Source: Evansella cellulosilytica DSM 2522 | GTDB taxonomy: Bacteria > Bacillota > Bacilli > Bacillales > Salisediminibacteriaceae | DNA: 64,000 bases | Direction of reading: 5' to 3' | Assembly: GCF_000177235.2 (NCBI RefSeq) | Contig: NC_014829.1 | Location: forward strand, 1,674,001-1,738,000 | Shown here: positions 29,790 through 40,388 of the stretch, piece by piece | Position numbering within the stretch: position 1 is the stretch's first letter | Layout: the number at the start of each line of letters is the position of its first letter | Position numbers and translations under genes: made by a program | The notes under the pieces: model-generated | Told to the model about the DNA's origin: nothing | What the model saw: the letters and a program-made list of their open reading frames with translations, nothing else | The model's database searches: none

Positions 29790-31970
29790 ATGACAATTGA
29801 TCAACTATTTGATAAAGCAAGTGAATACTTATTAGAAAATGATGTTGCTTTCATTAAGGAAGCTTATGAAGTAGCGGAGGTTGCCCATAAGGAACAATTC
29901 CGTAAATCAGGTGAGCCTTATATATGGCATCCAGTACAAGTTGCAGGTATTTTAGTTGATTTAGGAATGGACCCTAAAACGATCGCTGCAGCGTTTCTTC
30001 ATGATGTTGTAGAAGATACGGATGTCAAATTAGAGGATCTAGCTAATAGATTTGGAAATGAAGTTGCCATGCTTGTTGATGGGGTAACAAAGCTTGGGAA
30101 AATAAAATATAAATCTAAAGAGGAGCAGCAGGCAGAAAATCATAGAAAAATGTTTGTTGCAATGGCCAAGGATATTCGTGTCATACTCATAAAATTAGCA
30201 GATAGACTTCATAATATGCGCACACTAAAGCATTTACCTCCTGAAAAACAACGGAGAATAGCAAATGAAACGCTAGAAATATTTGCGCCACTAGCTCACA
30301 GACTAGGGATATCCAAAATTAAATGGGAGCTAGAGGATACATCTTTACGTTATTTAAATCCACAACAATATTATCGCATTGTTAATTTAATGAAAAAAAA
30401 GCGTGCAGAGCGTGAAGATTATATTGACGAAGTACAAAATAAAATTCGTGAAAGATTAGAAGGTGTTGGAGTACAAGCTGGAATACACGGTAGAGCAAAG
30501 CACATTTATAGTATTTACCGAAAAATGGCACTACAAAACAAACAATTTAACGAAATATATGATCTTCTAGCCGTTAGAATTATCGTGAATAGTATAAAGG
30601 ATTGCTATGCTGTGCTTGGGATTATTCATACCCAGTGGAAACCAATGCCTGGTCGATTTAAAGATTATATTGCAATGCCTAAAGCTAATATGTATCAATC
30701 GTTGCACACAACTGTTATAGGACCGAAGGGAGATCCTCTAGAAGTTCAAATTCGCTCGGAGGATATGCATAAAGTAGCTGAATTCGGGGTGGCAGCTCAT
30801 TGGGCATATAAAGAAGGCAAAACAATGAAGCAAAACGAAACATTAGAAACGAAAATGAGTTGGTTTAGGGAAATTCTAGAATGGCAAAATGATACTAACG
30901 ATGCACAAGAATTTATGGAGTCGCTAAAAATAGACCTTTTCTCTGACATGGTATTTGTGTTTACACCGAAAGGCGATGTTATTGAATTACCTAAAGGATC
31001 TGTTCCGTTAGACTTTGCTTTTAGAATCCATACAGAGGTCGGCAATCGTTGTATTGGCGCGAAGGTCAATGGGAAAATGGTTCCATTAGACCATCCACTT
31101 CAAACGGGAGATATCGTTGAAGTACTTACTTCTAAGCACTCCTATGGTCCAAGTCAGGATTGGCTTAAAATTACACAAAGCTCCCATGCAAAAAATAAAA
31201 TTCGTCAATGGTTTAAAAAAGAGCGACGCGAAGAAAACGTGGAAAAAGGCCGCGAGCTCGTGGAGAAGGAAATTGAACGTAAAGGTTATTCCTTAAAAGA
31301 GGTTATGACCGAAGAGAATATTGAAAGAGTTGCCAACAAGTTCAACTTTACCGCAGAAGAGGATATGTATGCAGCAGTTGGATACGGTGGTATTACTGCG
31401 GCTCAAATTGTGACAAGGCTAACGGATAATATTAGAAAACAACAAGATGAGGAAGCTGAGAAGCTCACGATTAATGCGGCAGTTGAAGAATTGAAACCTT
31501 ATGATACGACTAGAAAAACTAGTGTTGGAGTTAGAGTGAAAGGGATAGATAATCTGCTCATTCGATTATCGCGTTGTTGTAATCCAGTACCAGGCGATGA
31601 TATTGTCGGTTATATTACAAAAGGTCGTGGTGTTTCTATTCACCGAACGGATTGTCCTAATATTACGACAGATGAGGCGAAAACTAGGCTACTGGAAGTT
31701 GAATGGGAAGGTGACCAGCAACAAACGAAAAATTATAATGTGGATATAGAGATTTCTGGATATGATCGTAGAGGCTTACTTAATGAGGTGTTGCAAGCCG
31801 TCGCTGAGACGAAAACAAATATTAATGCTGTTTCTGGTCGTTCAGATAAAAATAAAATGGCAACGATTCATATGACGATTTCTATCCAAAATGTCTCTCA
31901 TTTGCAAAGAGTTGTTGAAAGAATAAAAAGAATATCCGATATATATTCTGTTCGTCGGATAATGCATTAA
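29790..31970 (+). CDS. relA: Bifunctional (p)ppGpp synthetase/hydrolase
   Basis: Long Rel protein (726 residues) controlling the stringent response. The N-terminal HD hydrolase domain is intact ([16 protein letters not shown]), so it should degrade as well as make (p)ppGpp. The synthetase domain contains [10 protein letters not shown] and [23 protein letters not shown] ([20 protein letters not shown]), a Cys-containing zinc-finger-like domain ([15 protein letters not shown]) and a C-terminal ACT domain follow. The ATG has AAGGTGATT upstream. Together with dtd it forms a probable operon, the two being 20 bases apart. Confidence 0.97.
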   Translation: MTIDQLFDKASEYLLENDVAFIKEAYEVAEVAHKEQFRKSGEPYIWHPVQVAGILVDLGMDPKTIAAAFLHDVVEDTDVKLEDLANRFGNEVAMLVDGVTKLGKIKYKSKEEQQAENHRKMFVAMAKDIRVILIKLADRLHNMRTLKHLPPEKQRRIANETLEIFAPLAHRLGISKIKWELEDTSLRYLNPQQYYRIVNLMKKKRAEREDYIDEVQNKIRERLEGVGVQAGIHGRAKHIYSIYRKMALQNKQFNEIYDLLAVRIIVNSIKDCYAVLGIIHTQWKPMPGRFKDYIAMPKANMYQSLHTTVIGPKGDPLEVQIRSEDMHKVAEFGVAAHWAYKEGKTMKQNETLETKMSWFREILEWQNDTNDAQEFMESLKIDLFSDMVFVFTPKGDVIELPKGSVPLDFAFRIHTEVGNRCIGAKVNGKMVPLDHPLQTGDIVEVLTSKHSYGPSQDWLKITQSSHAKNKIRQWFKKERREENVEKGRELVEKEIERKGYSLKEVMTEENIERVANKFNFTAEEDMYAAVGYGGITAAQIVTRLTDNIRKQQDEEAEKLTINAAVEELKPYDTTRKTSVGVRVKGIDNLLIRLSRCCNPVPGDDIVGYITKGRGVSIHRTDCPNITTDEAKTRLLEVEWEGDQQQTKNYNVDIEISGYDRRGLLNEVLQAVAETKTNINAVSGRSDKNKMATIHMTISIQNVSHLQRVVERIKRISDIYSVRRIMH

Positions 31971-31990
31971 GTAAGAAAGTAGGTTTATTT

Positions 31991-32431
31991 ATGCGAGTAG
32001 TAGTACAGCGATCATTACATGCGAAGGTTACCGTTAATGATGAAATAGTAGGTCAAATAGACCACGGTTTAGTACTTCTAGTTGGTATCACTCATGATGA
32101 CACAGAGCACGATGTTCATTTTGTTGCTGAGAAATTGATTAACTTACGAATATTCGAAGATGAAAACGAAAAGCTTAATCTTTCTGTTAAAGATGTAGGT
32201 GGGCAAATACTTTCTATTTCACAGTTTACATTGTACGGAGATTGTAGAAAGGGTCGGCGTCCTAATTTTATGGCTGCAGCAAAGCCGGACCACGCAGAAA
32301 AACTTTATCATTTGTTTAATAACAAGTTAAGAGAGCAAGGTATGACAGTTGAAACTGGACAATTTGGAGCAATGATGGATGTGTCATTTACGAATCATGG
32401 TCCAGTTACTTTAATTGTAGAAAGTAAATAA
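31991..32431 (+). CDS. dtd: D-aminoacyl-tRNA deacylase
   Basis: Hydrolyses D-amino acids wrongly attached to tRNA. The 146-residue protein shows the DTD signatures [11 protein letters not shown] (SQFTL motif) and the C-terminal [12 protein letters not shown] (NxGPVT motif) that form the chiral proofreading site. It is the usual gene after relA in Bacilli. Confidence 0.97.
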   Translation: MRVVVQRSLHAKVTVNDEIVGQIDHGLVLLVGITHDDTEHDVHFVAEKLINLRIFEDENEKLNLSVKDVGGQILSISQFTLYGDCRKGRRPNFMAAAKPDHAEKLYHLFNNKLREQGMTVETGQFGAMMDVSFTNHGPVTLIVESK

Positions 32432-32499
32432 TTTTATTTCTTTATGAGTAACCTTCCTTTTTTTCGGCAAAACTGAAAGAAAAAGCGGAGGGAATACTC

Positions 32500-32676
32500 A
32501 TGAGATCTGGACATCAACAAGAACGCTTTACAAATTCAAATGCACGACTATTAGGTGTAAACCTTCATAGGTTTACTGAAATTGAACAACAAGCAGATAA
32601 TTACGAAATTGCCACTGAATTTGGCTTATCACTTAAAGAAGTGAAGTCACTAAAAAAGAGAATAGAAAGAAATTAG
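32500..32676 (+). CDS. Small conserved-looking 58-residue protein, HTH-like C-terminus
   Basis: An ATG at 32500, five bases after GCGGAGGG, opens a 58-codon frame ending at TAG 32676. The product is polar and has no signal or membrane segment. Its C-terminal part, ATEFGLSLKEVKSLKKRIER, could fold as a short helix-turn-helix. Comparable small genes occur between dtd and hisS in Bacillaceae (yrzK position), but I cannot confirm homology. The following hisS promoter begins 23 bases after the stop. Confidence 0.65.
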   Translation: MRSGHQQERFTNSNARLLGVNLHRFTEIEQQADNYEIATEFGLSLKEVKSLKKRIERN

Positions 32677-32698
32677 TATCATTATTTTAAATATATGG

Positions 32699-32728
32699 TT
32701 GACAAGCCTGCTTTCTATTTCGTATTAT
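32699..32728 (+). promoter_or_regulatory. Sigma-A promoter of hisS
   Basis: Consensus TTGACA at 32699-32704 and TATTAT at 32723-32728, 18 bases apart, just upstream of the T-box leader. Confidence 0.82.
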
Positions 32729-32769
32729 ATTAAGAAACTTTGATAAATAATTTCACATATACATGTACA

Positions 32770-33025
32770 CCGATGAGGGAGAAGAGTAATGAAGATCGTC
32801 TATGGACAGAGAAGAAATGCCGTTGGCTGTAAGCGTTTCTACATGGAACTTCATGAATGAACACTCCTTAGGTATTTCTCTGAAAAATAAGTAGTACTTT
32901 AAGTAGGAGAAATCGTAATCAGGCGTTAACTGATCGAGAGGAAGCCATTTGTGCTTCAACTAGGGTGGTACCACGGGATTCAAACTCTCGTCCCTGACAT
33001 TGTTCAGGGGCGGGAGTTTTTTTAT
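32770..33025 (+). promoter_or_regulatory. T-box riboswitch controlling hisS-aspS
   Basis: The T-box sequence AGGGTGGTACCACGGGA is at 32962-32978. It is followed by a terminator built from ACTCTCGTCCCTGA and TCAGGGGCGGGAGT and a T-run ending near 33025. The antiterminator uses the T-box bulge to read uncharged tRNA. CAC at 32862-32864, inside TGAACACTCC, is a plausible histidine specifier codon in stem I. Low charging of tRNA-His should switch the operon on. Confidence 0.9.
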
Positions 33026-33116
33026 TTGCATGAAATACATAAGTAAAATTACCAATTTTAAAAGAATTTGTAATATAGACAATAATACATTTGAGCAATG
33101 ATGAGGAGGAAACGAG

Positions 33117-34388
33117 ATGAACTTTAAAATCCCTAGAGGAACACAGGATATCTTACCTGAGCAATCTGCAAAATGGCAATATATTGAGCAACGAGCACAT
33201 GAACTTTGTAGAACGTATAATTATAAGGAAATTCGTACACCGATGTTTGAGCAAACAGAAGTGTTTGCACGCGGTGTTGGGGATACAACTGACATTGTGC
33301 AAAAAGAGATGTACACATTTGATGACCGTGGAGGAAGAAGCTTAACATTACGACCAGAAGGGACAGCATCTGTCGTACGTTCCTATGTAGAAAACAAAAT
33401 GCATGGATTACCTGATCAACCTGTGAAATTGTATTACATTGGACCGATGTTTCGTTATGAAAGACCACAGTCAGGGAGGATGCGCCAGTTCGTTCAATTT
33501 GGTGTTGAAGCTTTAGGAAGTGATGATCCCGCCATTGATGCAGAAGTAATCGCACTAGCAATGGATCTTTATAAAGGTTTAGGGTTAACAGATTTAAAGT
33601 TAGTTATTAATAGCCTAGGGGACAAAGATAGTCGAACAGCACACCGAAATGCGCTTATCGATCATTTTAAGCCACGTATCGAAGAATTTTGTTCTGATTG
33701 TCAAGCGAGGTTAGAAAAGAACCCACTTAGGATACTAGACTGTAAAAAAGACCATGGTCATGAGTTAATGGATACAGCTCCTTCCATTCTTGATTACTTA
33801 AACGAAAGTTCAAAAGCGTATTTTGAACAAGTACAACGCTATTTAACTGCTATTGGAATAGAATTTGTTGTAGATGCTACATTAGTACGAGGTTTAGATT
33901 ATTATAATAATACTGCTTTTGAGATTATGATAGACGGCAAAGGATTTGGAGCTATTACTACATTAAGTGGTGGTGGAAGATACAATGGCTTAGTAGAAGA
34001 GTTTGGTGGTTCAGACGTCCCAGGAATTGGGTTCGCCTTAAGTATTGAGAGATTACTTATGGCATTAGAGGCGCAAGGAATAGAGCTTCCTATTCAAGAA
34101 GGTATTGACGCCTATTTAGTTGTCATGGGTGAAGAACCAAAAAATGTTGCTCCAAAACTATTACACGATTTAAGGAAACAAGGTTTAACTGTCGATACTG
34201 ATTATTTAAATAAAAAAATGAAAGCACAATTTAAAGCGGCAGATCGCCTCAATGCTTCTTTTGCTATTATTTTAGGAGAACAAGAATTAGAAAACGATTC
34301 TGTTATGGTAAAAGCATTAAGTACTGGTGAGCAAGAGGAAGTAAAAGTTCAAGAATTAGTTAGCTATTTAAAATCCAAAAAGAAATAG
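33117..34388 (+). CDS. hisS: Histidyl-tRNA synthetase
   Basis: Class II synthetase. The N-terminal [13 protein letters not shown], motif 2 ([19 protein letters not shown]), the His-binding motifs [15 protein letters not shown] and GGGRYNGL, and motif 3 ([12 protein letters not shown]) are all present, with a C-terminal anticodon-binding domain. The 423-residue length is normal. The gene lies under T-box control and 20 bases before aspS. Confidence 0.98.
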   Translation: MNFKIPRGTQDILPEQSAKWQYIEQRAHELCRTYNYKEIRTPMFEQTEVFARGVGDTTDIVQKEMYTFDDRGGRSLTLRPEGTASVVRSYVENKMHGLPDQPVKLYYIGPMFRYERPQSGRMRQFVQFGVEALGSDDPAIDAEVIALAMDLYKGLGLTDLKLVINSLGDKDSRTAHRNALIDHFKPRIEEFCSDCQARLEKNPLRILDCKKDHGHELMDTAPSILDYLNESSKAYFEQVQRYLTAIGIEFVVDATLVRGLDYYNNTAFEIMIDGKGFGAITTLSGGGRYNGLVEEFGGSDVPGIGFALSIERLLMALEAQGIELPIQEGIDAYLVVMGEEPKNVAPKLLHDLRKQGLTVDTDYLNKKMKAQFKAADRLNASFAIILGEQELENDSVMVKALSTGEQEEVKVQELVSYLKSKKK

Positions 34389-34408
34389 ACGTTGAAAGGG
34401 GTATTATC

Positions 34409-36199
34409 GTGAAGAAAAGAACACATCTATGTGGAGAGGTATTAGAGAGCAACATAGGAGAAAAAGTTTGTTTGCAAGGTTGGGTTAAAAAGCGCCGTGA
34501 CTTAGGACAAGTGATTTTCGTTGATCTTCGTGATCGTTCTGGCCACGTTCAAATTGTTTTTAACGGTGAAAATAATAAAGATGCTTTACAGATTGGTGAG
34601 AAGGTTCGTAATGAGTATGTGATTGAAGTTTGTGGTACAGTCGTTGCTCGTGAAGAAGAAACGATTAATGACAAAATTGCTACTGGAAAAATCGAAGTTA
34701 TCGTTGATGAAATTGAAATATTAAATGCGTCAAAAGGTCTTCCGTTTATGATTGAAGATGACGTCGAGATTTCTGAAGATGTTCGTCTAAAATATCGTTA
34801 TTTAGACTTAAGAAGGCCCAAAATGTTTGAAACGATGCAACTTCGAAATAGAACAACAAAGTTAATTCGTGATTTTCTTGATGAAAATACTTTTATGGAA
34901 ATTGAAACACCAATGTTAACAAAAAGTACACCTGAGGGAGCAAGAGATTATCTCGTTCCTTCAAGAGTACATCCTGGTGAATTTTATGCGCTACCGCAAT
35001 CACCACAGCTGTTTAAGCAGCTTCTTATGGTATCTGGGTTTGAGAGGTATTATCAAGTAGCACGATGTTTCAGAGATGAGGATTTAAGAGCGGACAGGCA
35101 GCCTGAGTTTACACAAATTGATATTGAAGCATCGTTTTTAGGAAAGGAAGAGCTTTTGGCTATGATGGAGCAATTGATGGCCAAGCTATTAAAGGAACTA
35201 AAGGGTATTACTGTAACTACCCCATTCCAAAGACTAACACATTCAGAAGCAATGAATCGCTTTGGTTCAGATAAACCAGATACTCGTTTTGGTATGGAAT
35301 TAATTGACGTATCCAAAGCGGTCGAGGATAGCGACTTCGGAGTTTTTGCTAATACAGTAAAAAAAGGTGGCGTCGTAAAAGGAATTTGTGTGAAGGGGAT
35401 TGCAGACCAATATTCACGTAAGGACTTAGATAATCTAACTTCATTTGTTTCCGTATACGGAGCGAAAGGGCTCGCATGGTTAAAAGTAGAGGAAAACAAC
35501 ACATTAAAAGGACCAATAGCTAAGTTTTTCAATGAAACGGAAGCAGCGACACTTTGTGATGCCTTCGATGCTACTAATGGAGACGTTCTGTTGTTCGTGG
35601 CCGATAAGCAAAAAGTAGCATGGGATGCGTTAGGAGCGTTACGTTTAAAGTTTGCTAAGGAGCATAGCCTCATTGATGAAAGTAAATTTAACTTTTTGTG
35701 GGTCACTGATTTTCCACTTCTGTCTTATGATGAAGATGAGAAACGGTATGTTGCAGAGCACCATCCGTTCACAAGACCAATTAACGAGGACGTAGAAAAG
35801 CTCGTAACTGCCCCAGAAGAGGTTCGGGCAGAAGCCTATGACCTTGTTCTTAATGGATATGAGCTAGGAGGAGGCTCTCAGCGTATTTATGAACGTGAAT
35901 TACAAGAGCAAATGTTTTCTGCACTAGGATTTACAGAAGAAGAAGCGAAAAGTCAATTTGGATTTTTGTTAGAGGCGTTTGAATATGGTACACCTCCACA
36001 CGGTGGTATTGCGCTTGGATTAGATAGATTAGTTATGATTTTAGCCGGAAGAAGCAACTTAAGAGAAACAATCGCCTTCCCTAAAACTGCAAGTGCTAGC
36101 TGCTTACTTACAAACGCTCCAAGCAGTGTAAGTGATGCTCAATTAGATGAACTTCATTTAAATGTCGTAGAGAAAAAAGAAGAGTCAAAACTAGTATAG
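34409..36199 (+). CDS. aspS: Aspartyl-tRNA synthetase
   Basis: Bacterial-type class II enzyme of 596 residues. An N-terminal OB anticodon-binding domain ([22 protein letters not shown]), the catalytic core with [10 protein letters not shown] (motif 1), [19 protein letters not shown] (motif 2) and [15 protein letters not shown] (motif 3), and the bacterial GAD insertion between motifs 2 and 3 are visible. Translation starts at GTG 34409 behind GAAAGGGG. It shares the hisS T-box transcript. Confidence 0.98.
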   Translation: MKKRTHLCGEVLESNIGEKVCLQGWVKKRRDLGQVIFVDLRDRSGHVQIVFNGENNKDALQIGEKVRNEYVIEVCGTVVAREEETINDKIATGKIEVIVDEIEILNASKGLPFMIEDDVEISEDVRLKYRYLDLRRPKMFETMQLRNRTTKLIRDFLDENTFMEIETPMLTKSTPEGARDYLVPSRVHPGEFYALPQSPQLFKQLLMVSGFERYYQVARCFRDEDLRADRQPEFTQIDIEASFLGKEELLAMMEQLMAKLLKELKGITVTTPFQRLTHSEAMNRFGSDKPDTRFGMELIDVSKAVEDSDFGVFANTVKKGGVVKGICVKGIADQYSRKDLDNLTSFVSVYGAKGLAWLKVEENNTLKGPIAKFFNETEAATLCDAFDATNGDVLLFVADKQKVAWDALGALRLKFAKEHSLIDESKFNFLWVTDFPLLSYDEDEKRYVAEHHPFTRPINEDVEKLVTAPEEVRAEAYDLVLNGYELGGGSQRIYERELQEQMFSALGFTEEEAKSQFGFLLEAFEYGTPPHGGIALGLDRLVMILAGRSNLRETIAFPKTASASCLLTNAPSSVSDAQLDELHLNVVEKKEESKLV

Positions 36200-36209
36200 T
36201 CTTTAATTT

Positions 36210-36254
36210 AGAGGGGACTGAAAAGGTAAATATCAACCTTTTTCAGCCTCCTCT
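36210..36254 (+). terminator. Terminator of hisS-aspS
   Basis: AGAGGGGACTGAAAAGGT pairs with ACCTTTTTCAGCCTCCTCT with minor mismatches. The sequence mixes elements of the two hairpin families seen elsewhere in the window (CTGAAAAAG and AAAAGGT). Confidence 0.8.
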
Positions 36255-36437
36255 TAATTTTACCCTTATGTCCTTTTACAATGTGCGAAGCTACTGTAAG
36301 TGAATTGATATATAGTTTGGAAAAGTCTATTATAACTTCTTTTATGAAATAAATTTTAAAAGCTATTTTTGAGATGGACCATCAGATGAATGTATAATAA
36401 TAGTATTTTAAGTTTATTATGTAGAGGATGCTTTGAA

Positions 36438-36790
36438 TGAAGGTGAGATGAAACACGATTTAAAAGCCCGTTAGAAAGATTACCCCGTGCTGAAGGTAGA
36501 TAAAACAGCGTTTAAAATCCCGTTAGAATGATTATCCCGTGCTGAAGGTAGATAAAACAGCGTTTAAAATCCCGTTAGAATGATTATCCCGTGCTGAAGG
36601 TAGATAAAACAGTGTTTAAAAGCCCGTTAGAAGGAGTCTCTCGTGCTGAAGGTAGATAAAACAGTGTTTAAAAGCCCGTTAGAAGTATTATCTCGTGCTG
36701 AAGGTAGATAAAACAAAGTTTAAAGCCCGTTAGAAGGAATATCCCGTACTGAAGGTAGATAAACCCCGACTTAAAGTCCATTCACGAAAG
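36438..36790. repeat. Array B: six 51-53-bp tandem repeats plus a degenerate seventh
   Basis: Unit starts (TGAAGGTAGATAAAAC) lie at 36438, 36491, 36543, 36595, 36647, 36699 and 36750. The unit also contains AAAGCCCGTTAGAA or AAATCCCGTTAGAA and TATCCCGTGC. Central copies are almost identical and the outer copies are diverged. There is no continuous reading frame. The first copy reads TGAAGGTGAGATGAAAC, intermediate towards array A. No gene is visible between the aspS terminator and this array (36255-36437). Confidence 0.92.
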
Positions 36791-36932
36791 AAATCAACTA
36801 ATGAAGTAGAAATAATCCCTCTCTTCTTTAAAATTTTTTTTTGAAAAAAAACTCGTTTACGTTTAATAATACTGAATATGGGTAATATAAAAATATAAAG
36901 ATTACATCTATAATAACCACTATATTTTAACT

Positions 36933-37120
36933 GCGTCCTGTGGTGTACGTCAAAACTTTAAATGTTTGAGCCAACACCGTTACATTGGGAGCACCGTGTT
37001 TCTGATACATATAGCAAGCCTCAAGAAATGATAGTGGAAGCTAGAATTGAAGAACAGGGCACCCACCTGCTAGATGCAGGTTCAAAACTGAAAGTAGAAA
37101 CGGCACACATGGGACAAAAA
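36933..37120 (+). ncRNA. 6S RNA (SsrS/BsrA-type) candidate
   Basis: 6S RNA binds sigma-A RNA polymerase by mimicking an open promoter. The block begins GCGTCCTGTGGTGT and ends ACACATGGGAC, ends that can pair as the closing stem (GTCC with GGAC, GTGGTGT-like with ACACAT-like). Inside are GGGAGCACCGTGTTTC and a CACCCACCTGC/GCAGGTTC hairpin, as in Firmicute 6S RNAs that I recall. In B. subtilis bsrA lies just downstream of aspS, the same place. TATATTTTAA at 36921-36930 is a -10-like element ahead of the proposed 5' end; the -35 is unclear. A terminator follows directly. The ends are approximate. Confidence 0.75.
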
Positions 37121-37147
37121 AAAAACACCTGTTTAGGTGTTTTTTTA
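37117..37147 (+). terminator. Terminator of the 6S RNA gene
   Basis: AAAAACACCT pairs with AGGTGTTTTTTT over a three-base loop, an almost ideal intrinsic terminator. Confidence 0.9.
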
Positions 37148-37264
37148 CTGTCTCTAGCTAGATTGGTATCCTTGTATAAAAAACAATTAAAGCGACAGAA
37201 ATTACAGTTTTTAAGGCTGAAGCAAATAAATAATCAATTGACTATTTGCTTCAGCCTTGTCCAA

Positions 37265-37924
37265 TTACTTTGCAATTTTTTCTAAATTCCCATTTTTATC
37301 CATACGGAAAGCGGGTGCATTTCGATCGTCTGTCTCTTCATCTAGCAGTGCCATTCTTCTAGCTCTGTTCATAATTTGAATGATGGATTGATAGTCTTCT
37401 TCAATCGTTTTATGCTCTTCTCTTATCTTCTTCAATTCATCTTCTAAAAACTCAACTTTTTGCGCTAACTCTTGCTTTTCTAGTTTTAGTGCTTCATTTT
37501 CTTGCTTCAGTAAAGACTCTTGATGTCCTTTGCCATTCATTTGCTGTAGAAATTGAATAACATCTTGCATTGTAATCTCTTTTTCTTCATTCATATAATC
37601 AGCTATAGGTTGCCTTGAAGGTGTTGATGGAGTAGGCTGATAGACTGATTGAAGAGGTTTAGAGTAAGATAATGGCTTTGCTTCTTGTGCCATTTGACGC
37701 TTTCTCTCTTTTCTATGTCTTTTTGCTAGTTTGATTGCATCTTCATATTTATCTCTTACGACAGCATTCCAGCGGAATCCACACGCCGCAGACGTTCTAT
37801 TTAATGCGTCACCTACTTCATCAAAAGCTTTTAACTGTGTCCCACCTTCACGAATATGTCTCAGCACTGTTTCCGCCAATAGTAGATCATCTTCTTCTGA
37901 CCATGCATCTTGTCTTACTTTCAT
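37265..37924 (-). CDS. RsfA-family transcriptional regulator
   Basis: The N-terminal SANT/Myb-like helix-turn-helix ([25 protein letters not shown], then [15 protein letters not shown]) identifies the RsfA/YlbO family, whose founding member adjusts sigma-F-dependent gene expression in the forespore. A proline-rich linker (about residues 90-125) precedes a C-terminal coiled coil ([29 protein letters not shown]). The minus-strand ribosome binding site is AAAGGATTGG. Which genes it controls is not shown by this sequence. Confidence 0.85.
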   Translation of the reverse strand: MKVRQDAWSEEDDLLLAETVLRHIREGGTQLKAFDEVGDALNRTSAACGFRWNAVVRDKYEDAIKLAKRHRKERKRQMAQEAKPLSYSKPLQSVYQPTPSTPSRQPIADYMNEEKEITMQDVIQFLQQMNGKGHQESLLKQENEALKLEKQELAQKVEFLEDELKKIREEHKTIEEDYQSIIQIMNRARRMALLDEETDDRNAPAFRMDKNGNLEKIAK

Positions 37925-38161
37925 TTTATTCCAATCCTTTCATAATAGACTCAAAGTTGTTTGATAATAGGATGGGCATGGTCACGACAAAATATACCAT
38001 TATATTGAAAAATTCATAGGTTTTTGCTTTAAAGTATAGATTTATACAATGATAATAAAAGACAATGGATTTTGTCATTCAAGATAAACAGGCAGAACTA
38101 AAGTAATTAAATAGAGAAATAGGTAGTGAAAATAAAGGGAACAAATCAATGGTGAAAATAA

Positions 38162-39490
38162 TTAGTTGCCACGTTTCTTTCTTTCTATGAAGTAATCTAA
38201 TCTTTTTTGAATCGTTTTTTCATATCCGTTTTCGGCAGGGTGATAAAAATGCTTGTTTTTCAAATGGTCAGGTAAATATTGCTGTGGAACGTAGTGCATC
38301 TCATAATTGTGAGGGTACTTGTATCCTTCACCATGACCAAGCCTCGAAGCACCTTTATAATGCGCATCTCTTAAATGTATAGGAACGTCACCTGTTTTTT
38401 CATTTTCTACTAGTGATAGTGCAGAGTCAATTCCGGTAATAACAGCATTACTTTTCGGCGCTGTTGCTAAGTATAATGCGGCTTCAGCTAAAGGGATACG
38501 TGCCTCAGGCATACCGATAAAATCTACTGCGTATGCTGCTGCTTGAGCAACAAGTAATGCATTAGGATCGGCTAAACCAATGTCTTCAGCAGCGTGTACA
38601 TATAATCTCCTAGCAATGAATCTTGGATCTTCACCAGCATAGATCATTTTTGCTAACCAATATAAAGTTGCATCAGGATCAGAACCACGTATACTTTTTA
38701 TAAATGCAGAAATAGTGTCGTAATGTTGATCACCTGATTTGTCATATTGTAATACTCTTTTTTGTATCGATGCCTCAGCGGTTTCTAGATCAATACAAAT
38801 CGTTCCACTATCATTCGGGTCAGTAGTTAAAATAGCTAATTCTAATGCATTTAACGCTGTTCGAGCGTCTCCATTTGCAACGTTAACAAGATGATCTAAA
38901 GCTTCACTAGCAATAGTGATATCATATTCACCAAAGCCTCTATCCTTGTCGTTAATTGCTGCATGTATTACCTGTTTAATATCATCATTGGTGAGAGATT
39001 GTAACCGAAAGAGGCGTGAGCGTGATAATAATGCCGGGTTAACTTCAAACATCGGATTTTCAGTCGTAGCCCCTATTAAAATAACTGTTCCATCTTCCAC
39101 AAAAGGTAACAATGCGTCTTGCTGACCTTTATTAAAACGGTGGATCTCGTCTATAAATAAAACTGTTTTTTCTTGGTCGTATTTTAAACGTTCTTTAGCA
39201 CGGGATACTACTTCTCTTACATCTTTTATCCCAGCAATGACTGCATTTAATTGCTCAAAATGTGCTGAAGTACTGTTAGCTATGACTTTTGCCAGAGTTG
39301 TTTTGCCAGTACCAGGAGGTCCGTGAAAAATCATCGGTGTGAGCTGATCTGCTTCTATTGCTCTCCTTAGTAAAGTTCCTTCTCCAACTATTTCTTTTTG
39401 TCCAATTACTTCATGTATAGTACGAGGGCGCATTCTTGAAGCTAATGGGCCTTTCACTTCTTTCTTTGTAGAATGATCAAATAGATCCAT
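38162..39490 (-). CDS. rarA: Replication-associated recombination protein A
   Basis: AAA+ ATPase (MgsA/RarA, YrvN in B. subtilis) acting at stalled replication forks. Walker A is FHGPPGTGKTTLAK, Walker B is [10 protein letters not shown], and sensor 1 is ILIGATTENPMFEV. The C-terminal tetramerisation region contains AAEDIGLADPNAL and GYKYPHNY. An AGGAGG site precedes the start. The gene is divergent from the YczE-like gene and cymR, as its homologue is from cymR in B. subtilis. Confidence 0.96.
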   Translation of the reverse strand: MDLFDHSTKKEVKGPLASRMRPRTIHEVIGQKEIVGEGTLLRRAIEADQLTPMIFHGPPGTGKTTLAKVIANSTSAHFEQLNAVIAGIKDVREVVSRAKERLKYDQEKTVLFIDEIHRFNKGQQDALLPFVEDGTVILIGATTENPMFEVNPALLSRSRLFRLQSLTNDDIKQVIHAAINDKDRGFGEYDITIASEALDHLVNVANGDARTALNALELAILTTDPNDSGTICIDLETAEASIQKRVLQYDKSGDQHYDTISAFIKSIRGSDPDATLYWLAKMIYAGEDPRFIARRLYVHAAEDIGLADPNALLVAQAAAYAVDFIGMPEARIPLAEAALYLATAPKSNAVITGIDSALSLVENEKTGDVPIHLRDAHYKGASRLGHGEGYKYPHNYEMHYVPQQYLPDHLKNKHFYHPAENGYEKTIQKRLDYFIERKKRGN

Positions 39491-39725
39491 GTTTACCTCC
39501 TAATGATCGTATGTTTACTTGATTAATAAATTATTTCAATAAAACTGTGTAAACAGATAAGTATTTCATGATATGATAGATAAAGATAAATTTTCATTCT
39601 TTAGTTCGATATTACCATGTCTGTACATTTTTTACCTACTTAAGTATGCTATATTAAAGGAATAAAAATTAACAAGTTTTTGAGTAAATAATAGTATCAC
39701 ATCTTGGGAGAAGAGAGTTGAGCGA

Positions 39726-40388
39726 GTGAAAAATCAAGTCAGAAAAAGAAAGCCATTTCAACACACATCTTTTTTTCGGTGGAGTGTATTTATATTAGGT
39801 TTAATGATTATGAGTTTTGGAATTGCGTTAATAATACGGGCAGATTTAGGTAGTGCACCATGGGATGTCCTTCATATTGGTATGATGCAAAATATCGGGC
39901 TAACTGTTGGCTCTTGGACGATTATTATGGGTTTTGTTTTATTATTAATAGCTACAATTCTTACGAAAGAAATGCCAAAATTAGGGGCATACTTGAATAT
40001 GATACTAGTCGGAGTATTTGTTGATATATTTTTGTTTTTCATTAATACCCCGAATCTTCTATTTCTACAAGGAGTCATGCTAGTCATTGGTATTTTAATA
40101 ATGGGGTTTGGAATTGGTGTTTATATTTGTCCACGATGTGGTGCTGGTCCGCGAGATAGTTTAATGCTTGCAGTTTCTGATAAGTTGGGGATTTCAGTTG
40201 CTAGGGTTCGTATTATGATGGAAGTAATAGTATTGTTTTGTGGTTGGATGCTTGGTGGTCCTGTATTTATTGGTACAATATTATTTAGTGTAACGATAGG
40301 TCATGTAACGGGTATCTCATTAAATTGGTGTCAAGCTTGGATTGATAGAAGAATAGAAAGAGGGGTTAAACTTGAAAATATCCACTAA
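39726..40388 (+). CDS. YczE/YyaS/YitT-family membrane protein
   Basis: A 220-residue protein with five or six helices. RADLGSAPWDVLHIGM after the first helix and CPRCGAGPRDSLMLAVS after the fourth are characteristic of the YczE group. B. subtilis YczE is required for post-translational production of bacillaene and surfactin-type compounds, but the biochemical role is unknown. The end overlaps the cymR start by 17 bases, which suggests co-transcription. It is an addition relative to B. subtilis at this locus. Confidence 0.83.
   Translation: MKNQVRKRKPFQHTSFFRWSVFILGLMIMSFGIALIIRADLGSAPWDVLHIGMMQNIGLTVGSWTIIMGFVLLLIATILTKEMPKLGAYLNMILVGVFVDIFLFFINTPNLLFLQGVMLVIGILIMGFGIGVYICPRCGAGPRDSLMLAVSDKLGISVARVRIMMEVIVLFCGWMLGGPVFIGTILFSVTIGHVTGISLNWCQAWIDRRIERGVKLENIH

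Noticed and set aside
36438-36790. 52-bp array considered as a CRISPR locus or coding repeat
   Set aside because: Variation is gradual across the unit with no discrete spacers, and the frame is interrupted in all three phases.
36962-37285. Open frame of 107 codons on the plus strand
   Set aside because: It lies across the 6S RNA candidate and its terminator, has no ribosome binding site, and its product has no recognisable features. It is taken as chance.
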